A stretch of 64,000 bases of DNA. Source: Boletus sp. NGJ (taxonomy: Eukaryota > Basidiomycota > Agaricomycetes > Boletales > Boletaceae). The notes below the pieces were generated by a model. That model saw nothing but the letters and a program-made list of their open reading frames with translations, had not been told where the DNA came from and did no database searches. The stretch spans positions 186,001 to 250,000 of the forward strand of contig JAGTXK010000005.1 in NCBI GenBank assembly GCA_019096195.1, read 5' to 3'. The first letter of the stretch is position 1; each line of letters opens with the position of its first letter. A program made the translations under genes and the position numbers. Below, piece by piece: positions 10,419 to 22,225 of the stretch.

Positions 10419-12056
10419 ATGCATCACGCACTTCATCTAGAGGAAATCCTTCTAAATATCTTTGGTCAATGCTACCCACCAAATCCGATAAGCAGGCAGC
10501 GCACCTCGCGTGCTACTGCTGATCTTGCGGCTCTGGCCAGAACGTGTCGTACATTCAAAGACCCAGCACTGGATGTGCTTTGGACAGAGTTGGTCAACCT
10601 GTCTCCTTTCGCGCGATGTATTCCTGAAGCATCACATCGTATATATACAGGATACACGGTGAGACGGTTTCTGGTTTTCATCATAGCTCATTGATATTCA
10701 AGTCCCATGGAGTGGTATTCATTCAGCAGACCCTTGAAACCATCCGAATGGGATACCCTTCGAAGCTACGCGCGGCGCGTCCGATCCGTACTAGACTTCA
10801 CGAGAGGGCTCAACTGGGTCTCCGTTAAGACACTCTTCGACCCTCCTACCCCTGATCCGATGTTCCCGAACCTCCGCATCTTGCGCTGGGAATTTTTAAG
10901 AGAAACCTTCTCCTTGATGCACCACCTGGCGGTTTCATCGCTGACCTCCCTCGAGATCAATTTTGTGTTTGGGGATGTTCCTCCGTTCCGCAGTTTCCCA
11001 CAATCACTTGGTGACCTCTGCCCAAATATAAGGAAATTCCGGATACACATGCGTCGTTCCCAGGTCGACTCCGATGAAACCATTTCTGCTCTTGTACGCC
11101 GCTGGACAAATCTACAGGTTCTGCATTGTCCATGTATCAGCTTGGACATCGACTCTCTTACACATCTCTCCTGCACACCTTCCTTGACCAATCTATCGTT
11201 TGCATTGAGCGCTGTGGTAACGGACCATATCACCTCCTCCCACTCCATACTGATCTTCTCGAAACTGCACAATTTGGAAATATGTTCGCAATCATTGGAG
11301 TCCATCTCGAGGCTACTTTCTCATATCCGACTGCCAACAATCGAGTTTCTCACTGTCTACGTCGATAGTTGCCCTTCCAATTTTACTCTCAGATCATATC
11401 TGACTGCTGTTCAGAAGATGTGTACCTGCCACTTTCTTGTCAGCTTCAAGCTGATCCAAACACGACCCCCGAGTTCTACCAACCACATTTTGGATCAGCT
11501 TGCCGTTGAGGACATCCGACCCTGCATGGCCTTTAACCACCTCCGCCGCCTAGACATCAACATCGCTTCGGCTGTGAACCTGACGGATGATGACCTGCTC
11601 GAGTTGGCGTCTGCGTGGCCCCATCTAGAATACCTCCTCATAAACGAGGAGTCGGGTTGGAAAACCGAAGGCGGGATTACGCCAAACGGTCTCTTCCAGC
11701 TCCTGCAGACGCTCGAATCACTCCATCACTTTTGTCTCGCCATCGACACGCGGGGCTTCACGGAAACCCCTCTAGCTCTTGTGTCGACTCGGGCCGCTGG
11801 ATTCACCCCACGAACCCCCTTTTCCGTGAACGTGGCTGACTCGATCATTCAGCCCGAGTCTGTCGATGCGTTGGCGGCTTTCTTTGGAGGGATCATGCAG
11901 CACAATGCCAGTCTTTTTTCTTGCTATTGGAGCCCTTCTACGACGACAGATCGTCTGGATTCAATAAGGCTGTGGGAGGATGTGTTTGTAAAAGCCCATG
12001 AGTGGGTTAAGGCCCACTCTCAGAGCTCACCGACGGTCTTCTGGATCCGACCATGA
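10419..12056 (+). CDS. F-box protein with leucine-rich C-terminal region
   Basis: The N-terminus begins MHHALHLEEILLNIFGQC and continues ADLAALARTCRTFKDPALDVLW. This is the usual agaricomycete F-box: an IxxIF helix, then LALxxxCRxFxDPALDxLW. F-box proteins recruit substrates to SCF ubiquitin ligases through Skp1. The remaining ~450 residues (from 10,707) are rich in leucine spaced as in LRR-like repeats (FPNLRILRW, LTSLEINF, LTNLSFAL, LHNLEI, HLRRLDI, HLEYLLI), as expected for the substrate-binding part. One short intron joins the 80-codon first exon frame to the long frame near 10,660-10,702. A 36-bp intron at 10,667-10,702 keeps the frame but is short for the family, so that junction is uncertain. 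The long exon is intact to TGA at 12,056. The substrate cannot be inferred. Confidence 0.85.
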
Positions 12057-12537
12057 ACGACAAACGAGTGTGGAGAGTGTTGTGTTATGTTGGGGAAAGC
12101 GGAGTATGGTACAAGGTGGTTTTTATTTTCGACTCGATCTGAATTTCGTTCATTTTGCGTATCAACTTTTCTCGTTGTCTATGACTTGATGGTATATCTT
12201 CACAGTTTATTTATTGGCTTGGGCGCTTGGTATCGCTCATACACATAAACCACTGTTGCAGTTCCTTTACAACACATCGTCACCTCCAGGTACTAATTCG
12301 CCGTCTCGTACGAACATTATACGTAGAGTCGTACTAGATGTACTCCCCACGAGTTCAACCGGATAAAGGTCCCGGCACCCGTGACTGAATTCCATCAATT
12401 TACCTTTTCAATCCTGGACCAAACAGTGTGGACGCTGCTTCATTAATGTTCATCATCTCCTATCTGCTCGTGAACAGTTTCATCATCCAACGGACTATAC
12501 CAGCGGTGGTTGAGCCCAAGTCAGGCTTTTCCTCAAG
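12057..12537. other. Intergenic, F-box gene to hydrolase
   Basis: This 480-bp gap between two plus-strand genes holds the 3' end of the F-box gene and the promoter of the hydrolase. No open frame with a domain, RNA gene or repeat is seen. Confidence 0.5.
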
Positions 12538-14171
12538 ATGATCGGGAAAAGCATACCGGAATACATATTTATCACAGTCACAATCGCAGCACTTCGCCTC
12601 ATCGCTCCACTCAGCGTGCTCTGGGTAACATGGACGCTGCTAGTACCCGCGCCCGCTCACCTTGACTCAAAATGGGCGTCACTCTATTTCTGTTCGCTGA
12701 TTTACGCATCTTTAGAGGCTGTTTTCTTCATATGCATTTACCTGCCGAGACGATACCATCTTCAAAAGGTATGCCACCATTATTCTCGTCACGGTAGTTG
12801 ATTGCGTTCTCCTGACTCGGTTCCACTCGTTAGGCGGCAAATCACCCCGGACTGTCCCGCGAAGAACGCCAAGCGCTCTTACACAGATGCTGTGAATGCC
12901 TCGGGTCCGCTGACTACCCCTCCGGGTGGTTTTTCCAATCTCGGGCTTTCCAGAAGAAGAACGTCTTGGAATGGCTTTTGTGGGCTTTGTTTTCGACGTC
13001 CATGAACGCGAATTGGGAAGAGTGGGAGGACGAGATTGGCGAGTACGTGGCGACCGTCGAGAAGGTTCTCGGACAGGCGCTCCCGGACGGCTACAACAAA
13101 GATACCCCGTGCATGAGGTTGACGCTCGATCCGGTTCCCATGCTGCATCGGCCGTTGTTGTGGTATTTGGTGGGTCAAGTCTGTGGGATGCATGGTGACT
13201 TACAAGACTTTTTTCTCAGATCGTCGGCGTCATCGATTTCATGACTAGTCTTGGACTATATGTGCACGGATTTCGTCATTACAGCGACAAGGGGTTTCTC
13301 CAGTCGTTCCCACTTCGCCCACTCACTCTCTTTTCGCGTTCTTCCAACGTCGAAGGCCTCTCTTATTGGTACCGGCCCCACCGCTCGCTCGAGGAGAATC
13401 CTGTGCTCTTCCTTCATGGGATTGGTGTATGTCAATCTCCTCCCCCCGGGTATCCAAGGCTTGCTCTCTTTCGCTAATTCAAATGTTTTATAGATCGGAT
13501 TATACCCATACGCTAATTTTATCGCGGACCTTGCATCACAGCACCCAGACGTCGGTATCATCGTCCCCGAATTCCTTTCCATCAGTGCCCGCATCACCTG
13601 CCCGCCACTCTCGCGCCATGCTACTATCATCGCGATCCAACAGATCCTCGATACCCACTCCCTCCAACGCATCGTCATCGCCGCCCACTCCTACGGCACC
13701 GCCATCACCGCCCAACTCCTCCGTTGCCCAGACCTCGCACCCCGCATCGCAGCGACGCTCTTCGTGGATCCGACGCCGTTCCTCCTCCACCTCCCCGACG
13801 TGGCGTATAACTTTGTGTACCGGTCGCCTCGGAGTGCCAACGAGTGGCTGTTGTGGTACTTTGCGAGCCGGGATCCGGATGTGTCGCGCACGCTCTCGCG
13901 CCATTTCTTTTGGGCGGAGAATATCCTCTGGAAGGAAGATCTCCGTGACAAGGTTGTCGCGGTCGCGCTGAGCGGGCAGGATCAAGTTGTCAATGCGGAG
14001 GCGGTGAGAAGGTATCTGACGGGGGAGGACGAGGGGACGACGTATTGGAGAAGTGGGAGATTGGAGGTGCTGTGGTATTCGGAACTGGATCACGCGATGG
14101 TGTTTCATACTAGGGAACAGTGGGGACGGTTGATACGCGTCTTGGATAGGTTCGTGCGCGAGCTGGATTAG
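12538..14171 (+). CDS. Membrane-anchored alpha/beta hydrolase
   Basis: Four exons fit with clean GT-AG introns and keep one frame: 12,538-12,768, 12,834-13,169, 13,220-13,426 and 13,494-14,171, giving about 483 residues. Residues ~10-35 (FITVTIAALRLIAPLSVLWV) and ~47-67 (SLYFCSLIYASLEAVFFICI) look like membrane segments near the N-terminus, as in a membrane-anchored enzyme. The hydrolase fold shows an oxyanion motif FLHGIG at the end of exon 3, the nucleophile elbow AAHSYG (Ser) in exon 4, a late acid in LSGQDQVV, and the catalytic His in ELDHAMV. Length and order match the fungal family of alpha/beta hydrolases with N-terminal transmembrane helices; the substrate (lipid or ester) is unknown. 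The GC-rich last exon gives several long but spurious frames on the other strand. Confidence 0.9.
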
Positions 14172-14445
14172 CGCTTCCCCCACTCCCGTCCCTATTAATT
14201 TTTTTGAATTTTACTCTGGACATGTACATACGTGTAGCGGTTCGCGGTTCTTGATGCCCACTCGTTGCATCTTTGGTACGAGGAGAGGCCTGCATGTCAT
14301 ATACTCGTACGAACTTACCTCGACGTTGTCGAGCGGAACGTGGTGAAAAAGAACTCGTGATCTCGCCGAGTGCTCGAATGCGCCGCAACACCTCCTGTGA
14401 CTCACGCAATCACTCCTCTCTCGCTTACCACACTCAACGAGGACG

Positions 14446-14664
14446 ATGCCCAAGACTCGCAACTTGTCGCTAACCTACTGGGTTCGCGGGCAATCCTTCG
14501 ATGTCTGGCACACTGTCGAGGTTTCTCTAGATACAACTAGTCACATCAGGAAAACAACACATTACTTGACCGAGCTTCGTCAGGAAAAGTACAGGTCCCT
14601 GGTATTAAAAGGGACACTTGAGTCACCCCGGCACTTGTTGCCAAGTAATTATAAGCCCTCGTAA
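14446..14664 (+). CDS. Short ORF resembling a crinkler-type header
   Basis: The 72-codon frame starts MPKTRNLSLTYWVRG and has a beta-rich, ubiquitin-like pattern (LSLTYWVRGQSFDVWHTVEV, then a helix, then YRSLVLKGTL). It resembles the N-terminal header that precedes NTPase or kinase bodies in fungal crinkler-like proteins. It runs into AT-rich transposon-island DNA at about 14,650. The assignment rests on pattern only and is weak. A crinkler-like NTPase body lies on the other side of the island at 47.8 kb. Confidence 0.3.
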   Translation: MPKTRNLSLTYWVRGQSFDVWHTVEVSLDTTSHIRKTTHYLTELRQEKYRSLVLKGTLESPRHLLPSNYKPS

Positions 14665-14674
14665 GGGCTTATAA
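14649..14674. repeat. Perfect 11-bp hairpin at the island edge
   Basis: TTATAAGCCCT (14,649-14,659) and AGGGCTTATAA (14,664-14,674) form a perfect stem with a 4-base loop. It sits exactly where GC-balanced gene DNA gives way to AT-rich island DNA. Confidence 0.75.
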
Positions 14675-14819
14675 GACCCTTATAGGTGGGACAAATATTT
14701 GCAAGAAATAAAGATAATTTGTCTTGTGATATATCATTACAATTTGATTACACAATTAAAATTTGTAATCTTATTGGAATTACATTGTCAAAGTGTACTA
14801 TCAGCAGAAAGGGTATATA

Positions 14820-15083
14820 ACACAACGCAAAAATCAATATTTATGATAGGTCTGAATGTTGTATGAAATGTGAAGATTGCAGTTAAAATTTAAGCCTGAC
14901 ATTTTCACAGCACTTAAACTTGAAAATTTTGCCTAATCTATATCTAAACTTCAAGCTTTTGCCTAATCTATGTCTAAACTTCAAGTTTAAGTGCCACAAA
15001 ATGTCAAGACTAAATTTTAACTGCAGTTTTCTCATTTCATACAACCTTCAGACCTGTCCTAAATATTGATTTTTGCACTGTGT
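14820..15083. mobile_element. Fold-back / MITE-like inverted repeat
   Basis: Two arms of about 105 bp (14,820-14,924 and 14,980-15,083) are imperfect reverse complements. The outer ends read ACACAACGCAAAAATCAATA and, on the other strand, ACACAGTGCAAAAATCAATA. Inner parts share TTTAACTGCAGTTTT-like and CACTTAAACTTGAA segments. The 55-bp centre holds two direct copies of TTTGCCTAATCTAT..CTAAACTT. There is no coding capacity. The form fits a non-autonomous DNA transposon (MITE); the parent family is unknown. Confidence 0.7.
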
Positions 15084-15854
15084 AAGCATTTGCCAATGCA
15101 GCCATTTATAATACCCCTGGTCAAACCAAATCAATAGTTGTACCAGCACTTGAAACATGTGACCCAGACACCTCCAAAATTTTCAAACAAGTTAGCATAC
15201 TTTAATAGGCATGGCAAGCATTCGACCAATAGTGCCATACTTATAAACTGTATAATGAATGCCCAAATCCCAACATTCCTGCAGTTTGCAATTGTTAAGT
15301 TCTAACCTGTAATACAACACCAAGTCAACTGGTATGCTGCTTTTACAGGTCATGAATTGAAGGATATCAGAACAATCAGAGGCCAACAGTCAAGAATATA
15401 TGACACAAATCCTAGTAATGCATTTGCAACAATTTCTAAACTTATCAGACCAGTAGATCATGTATAATATATGTTTTTTGTATGATGTGGTGATCATTCT
15501 AAATTTGATAATGCCACCTTTGGATTGTTTAATTAATCTGAGAAGCAAACCATTTCATGAAATATACTCAATATGGACATTGGGTAGGAGTAGTATCTAT
15601 GTGTAATAGGTGGTTGTGTGGAGATTTCAGTCAGTTTGAAGAATAACTGCCTAGACATTGAAAAATGCCAGGATTCACAAATGAAACATTTTGCCTCCAA
15701 GCACAGAGGGCCTGGCAGTTAGGGGCAGTAATTGGGCAAGACTCTTCTGCATCATATGTTACAAGCATTCAATTCTGTGGCTTAGGTCCTTAGGTAGTGC
15801 AGATCACTATGCAGAATATTAAATGCATTTGCACAATTAATTTCCAGACAGTTA
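15084..15854. other. AT-rich stretch without recognisable content
   Basis: The DNA is AT-rich with very few CG dinucleotides and no long open frame. It is probably eroded transposon sequence; no family is recognisable. Confidence 0.4.
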
Positions 15855-16436
15855 TGAAAGGAACTTGCAATGGACAAGAGAAAGAAACCTAGACCTAATA
15901 TCTCAAGCATTGCTAACGAGAGCAATATGTGAGAAAGAGAAAGGCAATTTCAAGACTAAGTGAAACATGGTATTCTACTGGCTACTTATATACTACTGAT
16001 AGCAGTGCACGGACTGTGCTGTGCTATGATGTCGTGGGTACTGGGTATGACATCACAGGAATGGGGAAGCGTTAGTGTCCAATGGCAAAAGAGAGAAATG
16101 GTGGAATGAGATGTGTGTGGTATATGCATGTAAGTGAAATGTAGTCTGGGGCGCTCCAGGCATGGCTACGTGTGATATATCTAGGAGGACTGATAGATAG
16201 TGACAGAAAGGGAAACAGAAGGGGAAATCTAAGTGTAGGGCTTCCGGTGGGTTCTGGGGGTGGTTCTGGTCGGGATGCTCAGAATACTTGGAATGCTCGG
16301 GGTGGTTGGAGCATTCGGAATATGTACCCTATAAATAACTTGGTGATCTAGCATGGCTTGATCAGTATTTGGGGCGGTATACAGTGGGTGATCCGTGGTG
16401 TGAGCTGAGGATTGAGGATCAAGCGGGGGAGTCGAG
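15855..16436 (-). repeat. LTR-like repeat, copy i
   Basis: Read on minus, this is one of three ~575-bp repeats (others 17,706-19,215 and 22,226-22,797). Shared landmarks are CAATCCTCAGCTCACAC near the start, TATTTATAGGG, TGTGATGTCATACCCAGTAC, AGTATATAAGTAGCCAGTAG (TATA-like), GCAATGCTTGAGATATT, and the end TTCCTTTCA. The TG..CA-type ends and TATA box suggest an LTR. No flanking duplication was found. Confidence 0.6.
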
Positions 16437-16689
16437 GATCTGGAGGTGGACTCCTGATTGGTACTTGTGTAGTGTACTGAGTGCTGCGTCAGGTACGGTC
16501 TATGGGTTTGTGTGGATACCGAGTGCTGCTTCAGGTATGTCCACAGGGTGTGGCAGTTTAGAGGCATGCAGGCCTATGCTTGTGGCGATGAACGCTGGGG
16601 TTAGCCGTGAGGCTACTTGGTGTCGTAGTGTAACAGGTATGACAGGATTTGCTTCACAGCGACCCTCATTAGTAAAAACAGGACTAGCT

Positions 16690-17700
16690 GTCCAGTGCTG
16701 TCCAGTGCTGGACAGTAACATAGTGCTCATAGTGAGGGTCCAACTGGATAGTGCTTTAATACTACTATGACAGTGTCTCATAGTCTGTTCATAGTGTGGC
16801 CATAGTATTCTCATAGTGTCTCATAGTATTCTCATAGTACTGACATAGTGGTCGTAGTGATGCCATAGTATACATAGTGCTGTCATAGTGGCTTAGCAAT
16901 TCTAATCCTAATCCTAATCCCAGTTCCAATCCCAATTCCAACCCCAATCCTAATGATTTACAAAGTGAAGTGTTGACTTCATGTAATGAGTAGAGAAGGA
17001 TAAAATTAAGAAACAAAAGAGTGTGGGAAAGTTTTTGAAGTCTGGCTTGTTTATATAAGAATGGTGGCACAAACATTGGCAAACAATGTCCATTTTTTGA
17101 ACACTGAGTGTGGGAAAATGAACTTGGATATTTTTTTTGAGTGTAGGTCTACACTTTTGGTACACTTTGTGGCTACACTTTTACTACACTTTGGTGCGCA
17201 TTTTTGGTACACTTTTGGTACACTTTGTTTGCTACACTATACTACACTCTGCTACACTTTTGTTTGCTTTTTTTACTACACTTTGTTTGCTACACTTTTG
17301 CTACATTTGGTGCGCATTTTTGCTACACTGTACTACAACATTTGACTACATCTTTGACTACACTTTTTGTACACTTTTTGACTATACTTTTTGTATACTT
17401 TTGACTTAGGTATAGGAATAGGAATAGGATTGAGATTGAGATTGAGATTGAGATTAGGATTAGCTTAAAATTACTACTATGACTATGACTACTATAAATG
17501 TACTATGAATGCTGTGGTACTATGACACTATGATACTATGAACACTATGAATACACTTTCAATACTATGGCACTATGAACACTATGAACACTATGATACT
17601 ATGATACTATGACACAATGAATACTATGAGTTATCTATGAAACTACTATAACTACTATGAAACTACTATGGCACTATGAGCACTATAATGAAATTCTATA
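16690..17700. repeat. Minisatellite block with inverted flanks
   Basis: Three short-unit tracts lie side by side. From ~16,730-16,890 units of CATAGTGTCT/CATAGTATTCT repeat. From ~17,150-17,405 units around TACACTTTG and TTTGCTACACT repeat. From ~17,465-17,700 units of ACTATGAACACTATGATACT repeat, the reverse complement of the first tract. Short CCTAATCCCAAT runs (16,895-16,955) and GATTGAGATTGAG runs (17,430-17,462) are likewise complementary. Open frames across the block are low-complexity and not genes. Confidence 0.8.
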
Positions 17701-17705
17701 TTTAC

Positions 17706-19215
17706 TGATACTCCTTTTGATCTCCCAATCCTCAGCTCACACTGTAGATCACCAATGCTATCCTATGATACTGTCACAAGGTTATTTATTAGATCCACCA
17801 TGGATACATTAGACAAAATCTGTTACGCCGGGTAACAATGGTGACACGTTCCCGTATAATCCCAACACCTGTTGGATTACCGGACTAGCAGGCTTGAGGA
17901 AGAGATTACTTAACCTCCAGAGGCCCAAAATACCCTCTGACTGGGGACCGCTGCTAGCTTTACGCAGAGCGCTATGTTACCTCTGCGACCGATGGCGGAG
18001 TCTCGGGTTTGTGAATGCCGGTGGCTGGGTTTCCCGGTCTTGCTGGAGTGCCGGTGGCGGAGTCCCGGTCTTGCTGGGTCAGTGGCGGAGTCCTGACCGA
18101 CGACGACCAACCCCTGTTGGTCGTTGGAGTTGCCGAAGCTTTAGGAGCCTGTTACGGCAACGACGGCGCACAGGTGCGAAGTGATGAGGAGGATGATCAC
18201 AAGCACGAGGGCGAGCACCTCCAGAGCGCGGGAGAAGGCTTCTGAGGTGGAGTGGAACCTTGGCGGGAGAAGCGGTAGATTACACGGGAAGATGTGTAGA
18301 TCTAGGTTAGAGTTACATGAAGGGCCCGCGTCCCTATTTATAGGCCTTACCCCTCTAGGGCAGGCTTCGTGACGAATATAGTAATATCTAGTCGCAGACA
18401 CGAGATTACTATAAGTGGATCTAGGCATGAATCGAAATGGGAAGGTAGGAATACTAGGCTATGCGTGAGAGAGCATAGCCGAGGAGGCAATGTCTATGAT
18501 CGGGTCAAGAAGGAGGCAGTCATGTATCAGTGAAATAGAGAGGCAGTGTCCATACCAAACGGGTAGGTTCCTGAAGAGGAAGTTATGAATAACTTCCTAG
18601 AAAGGTAGTTCCGAATGGGGCGATGCCTGAGTGGGTGTCGCGGGGGAATCCCAGGGGAATCCCTGGTCAGAGTCGAAGAAGAGGTCGTCCCATAGTCCTA
18701 CAGGAGGAGAGGGAAGGGGAAAAGAGGTACCCCCTTCGGTAACCGTAACAAAATCTGATTCATCTCCTGATGTGATCTCATCTTGATACCAGATCTAATG
18801 ATCAACCTATGCAACACCTTAAGCATTCCTTTCTCATTCCTCTTTTATTTAATCTATGCATTTCTATCTACATGTATTAACCTCTTTGATATATCACAAT
18901 GTAGCTGCATTTCAGAACACATTGGACTACCTTTCACTTACATGTGCATACCACATGCATCTCATTCCTGTTCACATTTCTTTTGCTATTGGACACTAAC
19001 ATTTCCTCATTCCTGTGATGTCATGCCCAGTACCTACAATATCATAGCATAGTATAGTCTGTGCACCACTATTGGTAGTATATAAGTAGCCAGTAGAGTA
19101 CCATGTTTTCCTTAGTCTTAATATTGCCTCTCACTTCCTTGCATATTGTCTTAATTGGCAATGCTTGGAATATCAGATATAGGCTTCACCCTCTGTTCAT
19201 TGGTTGTTCCTTTCA
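17706..19215 (+). repeat. LTR-like repeat, copy ii, split by a solo LTR
   Basis: Left part 17,706-17,820 and right part 18,757-19,215 together match copy iii at 22,226-22,797 in length (about 574 against 572 bp once the inserted LTR and one target duplication are removed). It has the same landmarks, including AGTATATAAGTAGCCAGTAG and an end at CCTTTCA. It starts TGATACTCC. Confidence 0.65.
17821..18751. mobile_element. Solo LTR of the 0.9-kb-LTR Gypsy family
   Basis: This 931-bp LTR starts TGTTACGCC and ends CCGTAACA (TG..CA with short inverted ends). It is flanked by a perfect 5-bp target duplication AAATC (17,816-17,820 and 18,752-18,756). It is the same family as the LTRs at 24,961-25,888 and 40,039-40,943. 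It holds degenerate copies of a GGCGGAGTCC unit. No internal region remains, as expected after LTR-LTR recombination. Confidence 0.9.
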
Positions 19216-19379
19216 TCCCCAAGCACAAACTCACTGCTATGGTGAGATTGGTGGTGGGAAACCCAGGTAAGTACCTGGTCAGCTGTTTATCAGCTCTTGA
19301 ATATACTGTATGTTGAACATTCCACTTAGTTCTGTTTGCCTGTGGGGCCACTGTTGCATCTGTGATCCTAGCATCCAAT

Positions 19380-21315
19380 AAGACCAAACTTTTTAGATTT
19401 AAGGGAGATAAGGTTACCTGGCCAGTCTACCTCACAATTGGCAAGAAGTTCATCATCAGCCAGGATGCCATGCTTCAATTTTATTGGGTTACATATTGGT
19501 TGTGAAGGTGGACATAGATGCATTTGAGAACCACTTCATGGCAGGATACTGCCTGTTCCACTACTGCATGAAGATAATGCTACAGCCTCTGGTGGCTGCA
19601 GGGTGTGAGGGCATAGAGACTGTGTGTGCAGATGGGCAGATCAGATAGATCTACCTGATACTTGCAGCATTCATTGGGGACCATCCAGAACAGTGCCTAG
19701 TGGCATATTGTGCTGAAAACTGCTGCCTAAAGTGTTATGTGCTGGCTTACTAGTGAGGTGCAAACACCTGGTTCCCACAACACAATCAAGAGCAAATAGC
19801 ACACATTCTCCATGTGCAAGCCTCCAGTCAATATCCTTCTAAGTTCATCACTGAGGGCCTTTGCCCAGTCTTTTCGCCCTTCTGGGCTAATATTTCTCAT
19901 ACTGACATTTTCATATGTATCATCTCTGACATCCCCCACCAGCTCCACCAGGGGCTTTTCAAGAATCACCTCAAGAAATGATGCTCAGCTATTGTGGGAA
20001 AAAAAGCTTTTGATAGTTGATTTCACATGATGTCCATTCATCCTAGGCTTCATCATTTCAAGAAGGGCATTTCCAAAATTAAGCAGTGAACTGGCACTGA
20101 CAATAAATAGCTCCAGAGAGTCTTTGTGATGGTGCTCATTGGGACAATGTCCAATCATGATGTTATTCAAGACAGCCATGCACTGCTCAATTTCATCAGT
20201 CTGGCGCAGTATCAATTTCAAACAGACAATACACTACAGAGATTACAGTATGCACCCAATGAGTTCCATGTGCTCAAGGATGGTTTTATTGAGCTTGCAT
20301 GCTGCAAGCACTTCAATCTCCTGAAATTTCACTTGCTGTATCACTACATTGACTTGATAAGGTGGTTTGGTAGCCTGAATGGCTTCAACACAGAGAACTC
20401 AGAGTGTCTCCATATAGATTATGCCAAGAAGGCATACACTGTGAGTAATTGAAAGGACTACATGATACAGATGACGAAATGGCTAACCTGCCAGGAAGCA
20501 GTCATATGGTTCAAGATGTATCTGACATGATACCTGGGTGGTACTGGCTTGCTCTCAGATCACTCTGTGAGCAAATATGGGGATGACTCAGATAGTGATG
20601 CCAGACCTGTCACATGTCCCAACCAAGCATTGATATCCACAATACCATACTGCATCACTCTTCATCCTCATTTCCTAAGAGGTTGGTGCCATATCTCATT
20701 CAGAATCATGGAGCTGTCAGCTTTGTAACTGCCCTATAGATTTTTTTGGCTAAGCTAGATTCATGCAGGGATACTTTCCAGCCCACCCTCCATGATCACT
20801 TCAACTGCTTCAGTAATGTCAGGATTGCTTTACATCCACTAGAACATTCATGTGATAGTGACATGGCCAGAATATGCTCTCATCCAGGGCATGCCAATGG
20901 ATCTTGCAAACCTCCCACTGTAGCACAGTGGGACACTATCCTTGTATGGATTGATGAAGAGCAATGAAACAGACAGGGATTTCACAGTAAGTCATACTAG
21001 TTCACCCAAATAAAAAAACTGACTAATATTTGCTTGCAGGACTTCATGCTGCTGAAGTTCATGTCATATTCCAACTGCCATGTCATCTTGGTTTATTCCC
21101 TCACCCTCTTACATATATCCACTGGTTCAAGCCACTGTGCACATTCAATGAAGATATCAAGATGTTTTGCTTTGAGTGATCAACATGGAATCATCTACCA
21201 AATGCAGTGGTTATCCCAGTTACTCACCTTGTCCAACCTTGCCATCTGGTCCCCAGGTTCCCTAGTGGCCCAGGAGCTGTGGACTCTCACTGGATCCATA
21301 GGGATGTCATGATGG
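19380..21315 (+). pseudogene. Degraded Plavaka (CACTA-group) transposase
   Basis: Short plus-strand frames carry Plavaka marks in the family order. TWPVYLTIGK is at about 19,417. A stretch like HYCMKIMLQPLVAAGCEG and DHPEQCLVAY..C..CY is at 19,560-19,740. FHVLKDGFIELACCKHFNL, HYIDLIRWFGSLNGFNTENS and ECLHIDYAKKAYTVSN are at 20,260-20,450. Plavaka elements are DNA transposons common in Agaricomycetes. Here the reading frame is broken by many stops and frame changes, and no protein can be made. The DNA is AT-rich and CpG-poor. Terminal inverted repeats were not identified. Confidence 0.75.
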
Positions 21316-22225
21316 CTGCTGACACTTTCTATTTAAACAGGTACATTAATCTATGTACATTTGAACAGTACTGAGTTTATTGTGAGAACTAACTACCTAA
21401 TACCATAAATCATGACATTTTAGTAGATCAATTGGCCTCTGGTTTGCTATGATTAAATGTTTGCTATGATAGTCAACATAGAAACTTTGGTGATGGATGT
21501 GTCTACATACATGCTATCATATAACCAAAAGGCTACTGTAGGTAATGTAGCTGAATGAACAGTATTGCTGACAACTTTGCTTGACATTGACTATGCAATA
21601 TGTGAAGTGCTATAGTATTTTTCCCTTTTTCCTAATGCAATCAAACTTGATCCTTGCATCATCACACATACATCTAGAGTAGTCCCTCATTATAGACTCC
21701 CATCTATGACATACTCAATACCATCTGCATTCTATACTCTCTAGTCATATATGCCATATTACGACCATACTGTACAATTCTCCATATGAAACACCCACAT
21801 ATCTCATCATATCCTCATCATATCCTTCATCATACAATATGCCACATCACTGCATGTACCCATATACACTTTCATTAGCAGTACCCTAGTTGTACCTGCT
21901 ACACATATGACACTCAAGTAGCCTCATGGCTAATTCCAGCATTCACTCCCACAGGTCCATTACATGACCTTAAACCATGTCTAGGCCTGTATGCCTATAA
22001 ACTACACCATTCCCTGTGATCCTATATGTGCTACACCACACTCAATCACAAGTTCCATGAAGACTATAAACTCTATCGCCTGTAGATAATACCTGATGCA
22101 GTGCTTGATATGCTACACCTGATGTTATGCTATACAGCTTTCATTATCCTTGGTCATACCAAACCACAAGGTTACTAATCAAGAGCAACCTCTAGATTAT
22201 CCCACCAATTGGACTTGTCTCATAG
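21316..22225. other. Eroded repeat DNA
   Basis: This AT-rich stretch has no usable frame. Strings of ATATGACAC/CATATCTCATCATATCC-like units (21,780-21,860) give it a repetitive texture. It is probably the remainder of the surrounding transposon. Confidence 0.4.

Noticed and set aside
13536-14183. 215-codon minus frame opposite the hydrolase
   Set aside because: It is the antisense shadow of the GC-rich last exon of the alpha/beta hydrolase, whose catalytic motifs are on plus.
14649-14674. Rho-independent terminator reading of the hairpin
   Set aside because: The organism is a eukaryote; there is no T run and no upstream bacterial-type gene.
16895-16955. Telomere-like repeat (CCTAATCCCAAT units)
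   Set aside because: Units are irregular and differ from the fungal TTAGGG type; they form part of the minisatellite block.
17061-17409. Phe/Thr/Leu-rich frames that look like a membrane protein
   Set aside because: They are translations of the TACACTTT minisatellite and low complexity in all frames.
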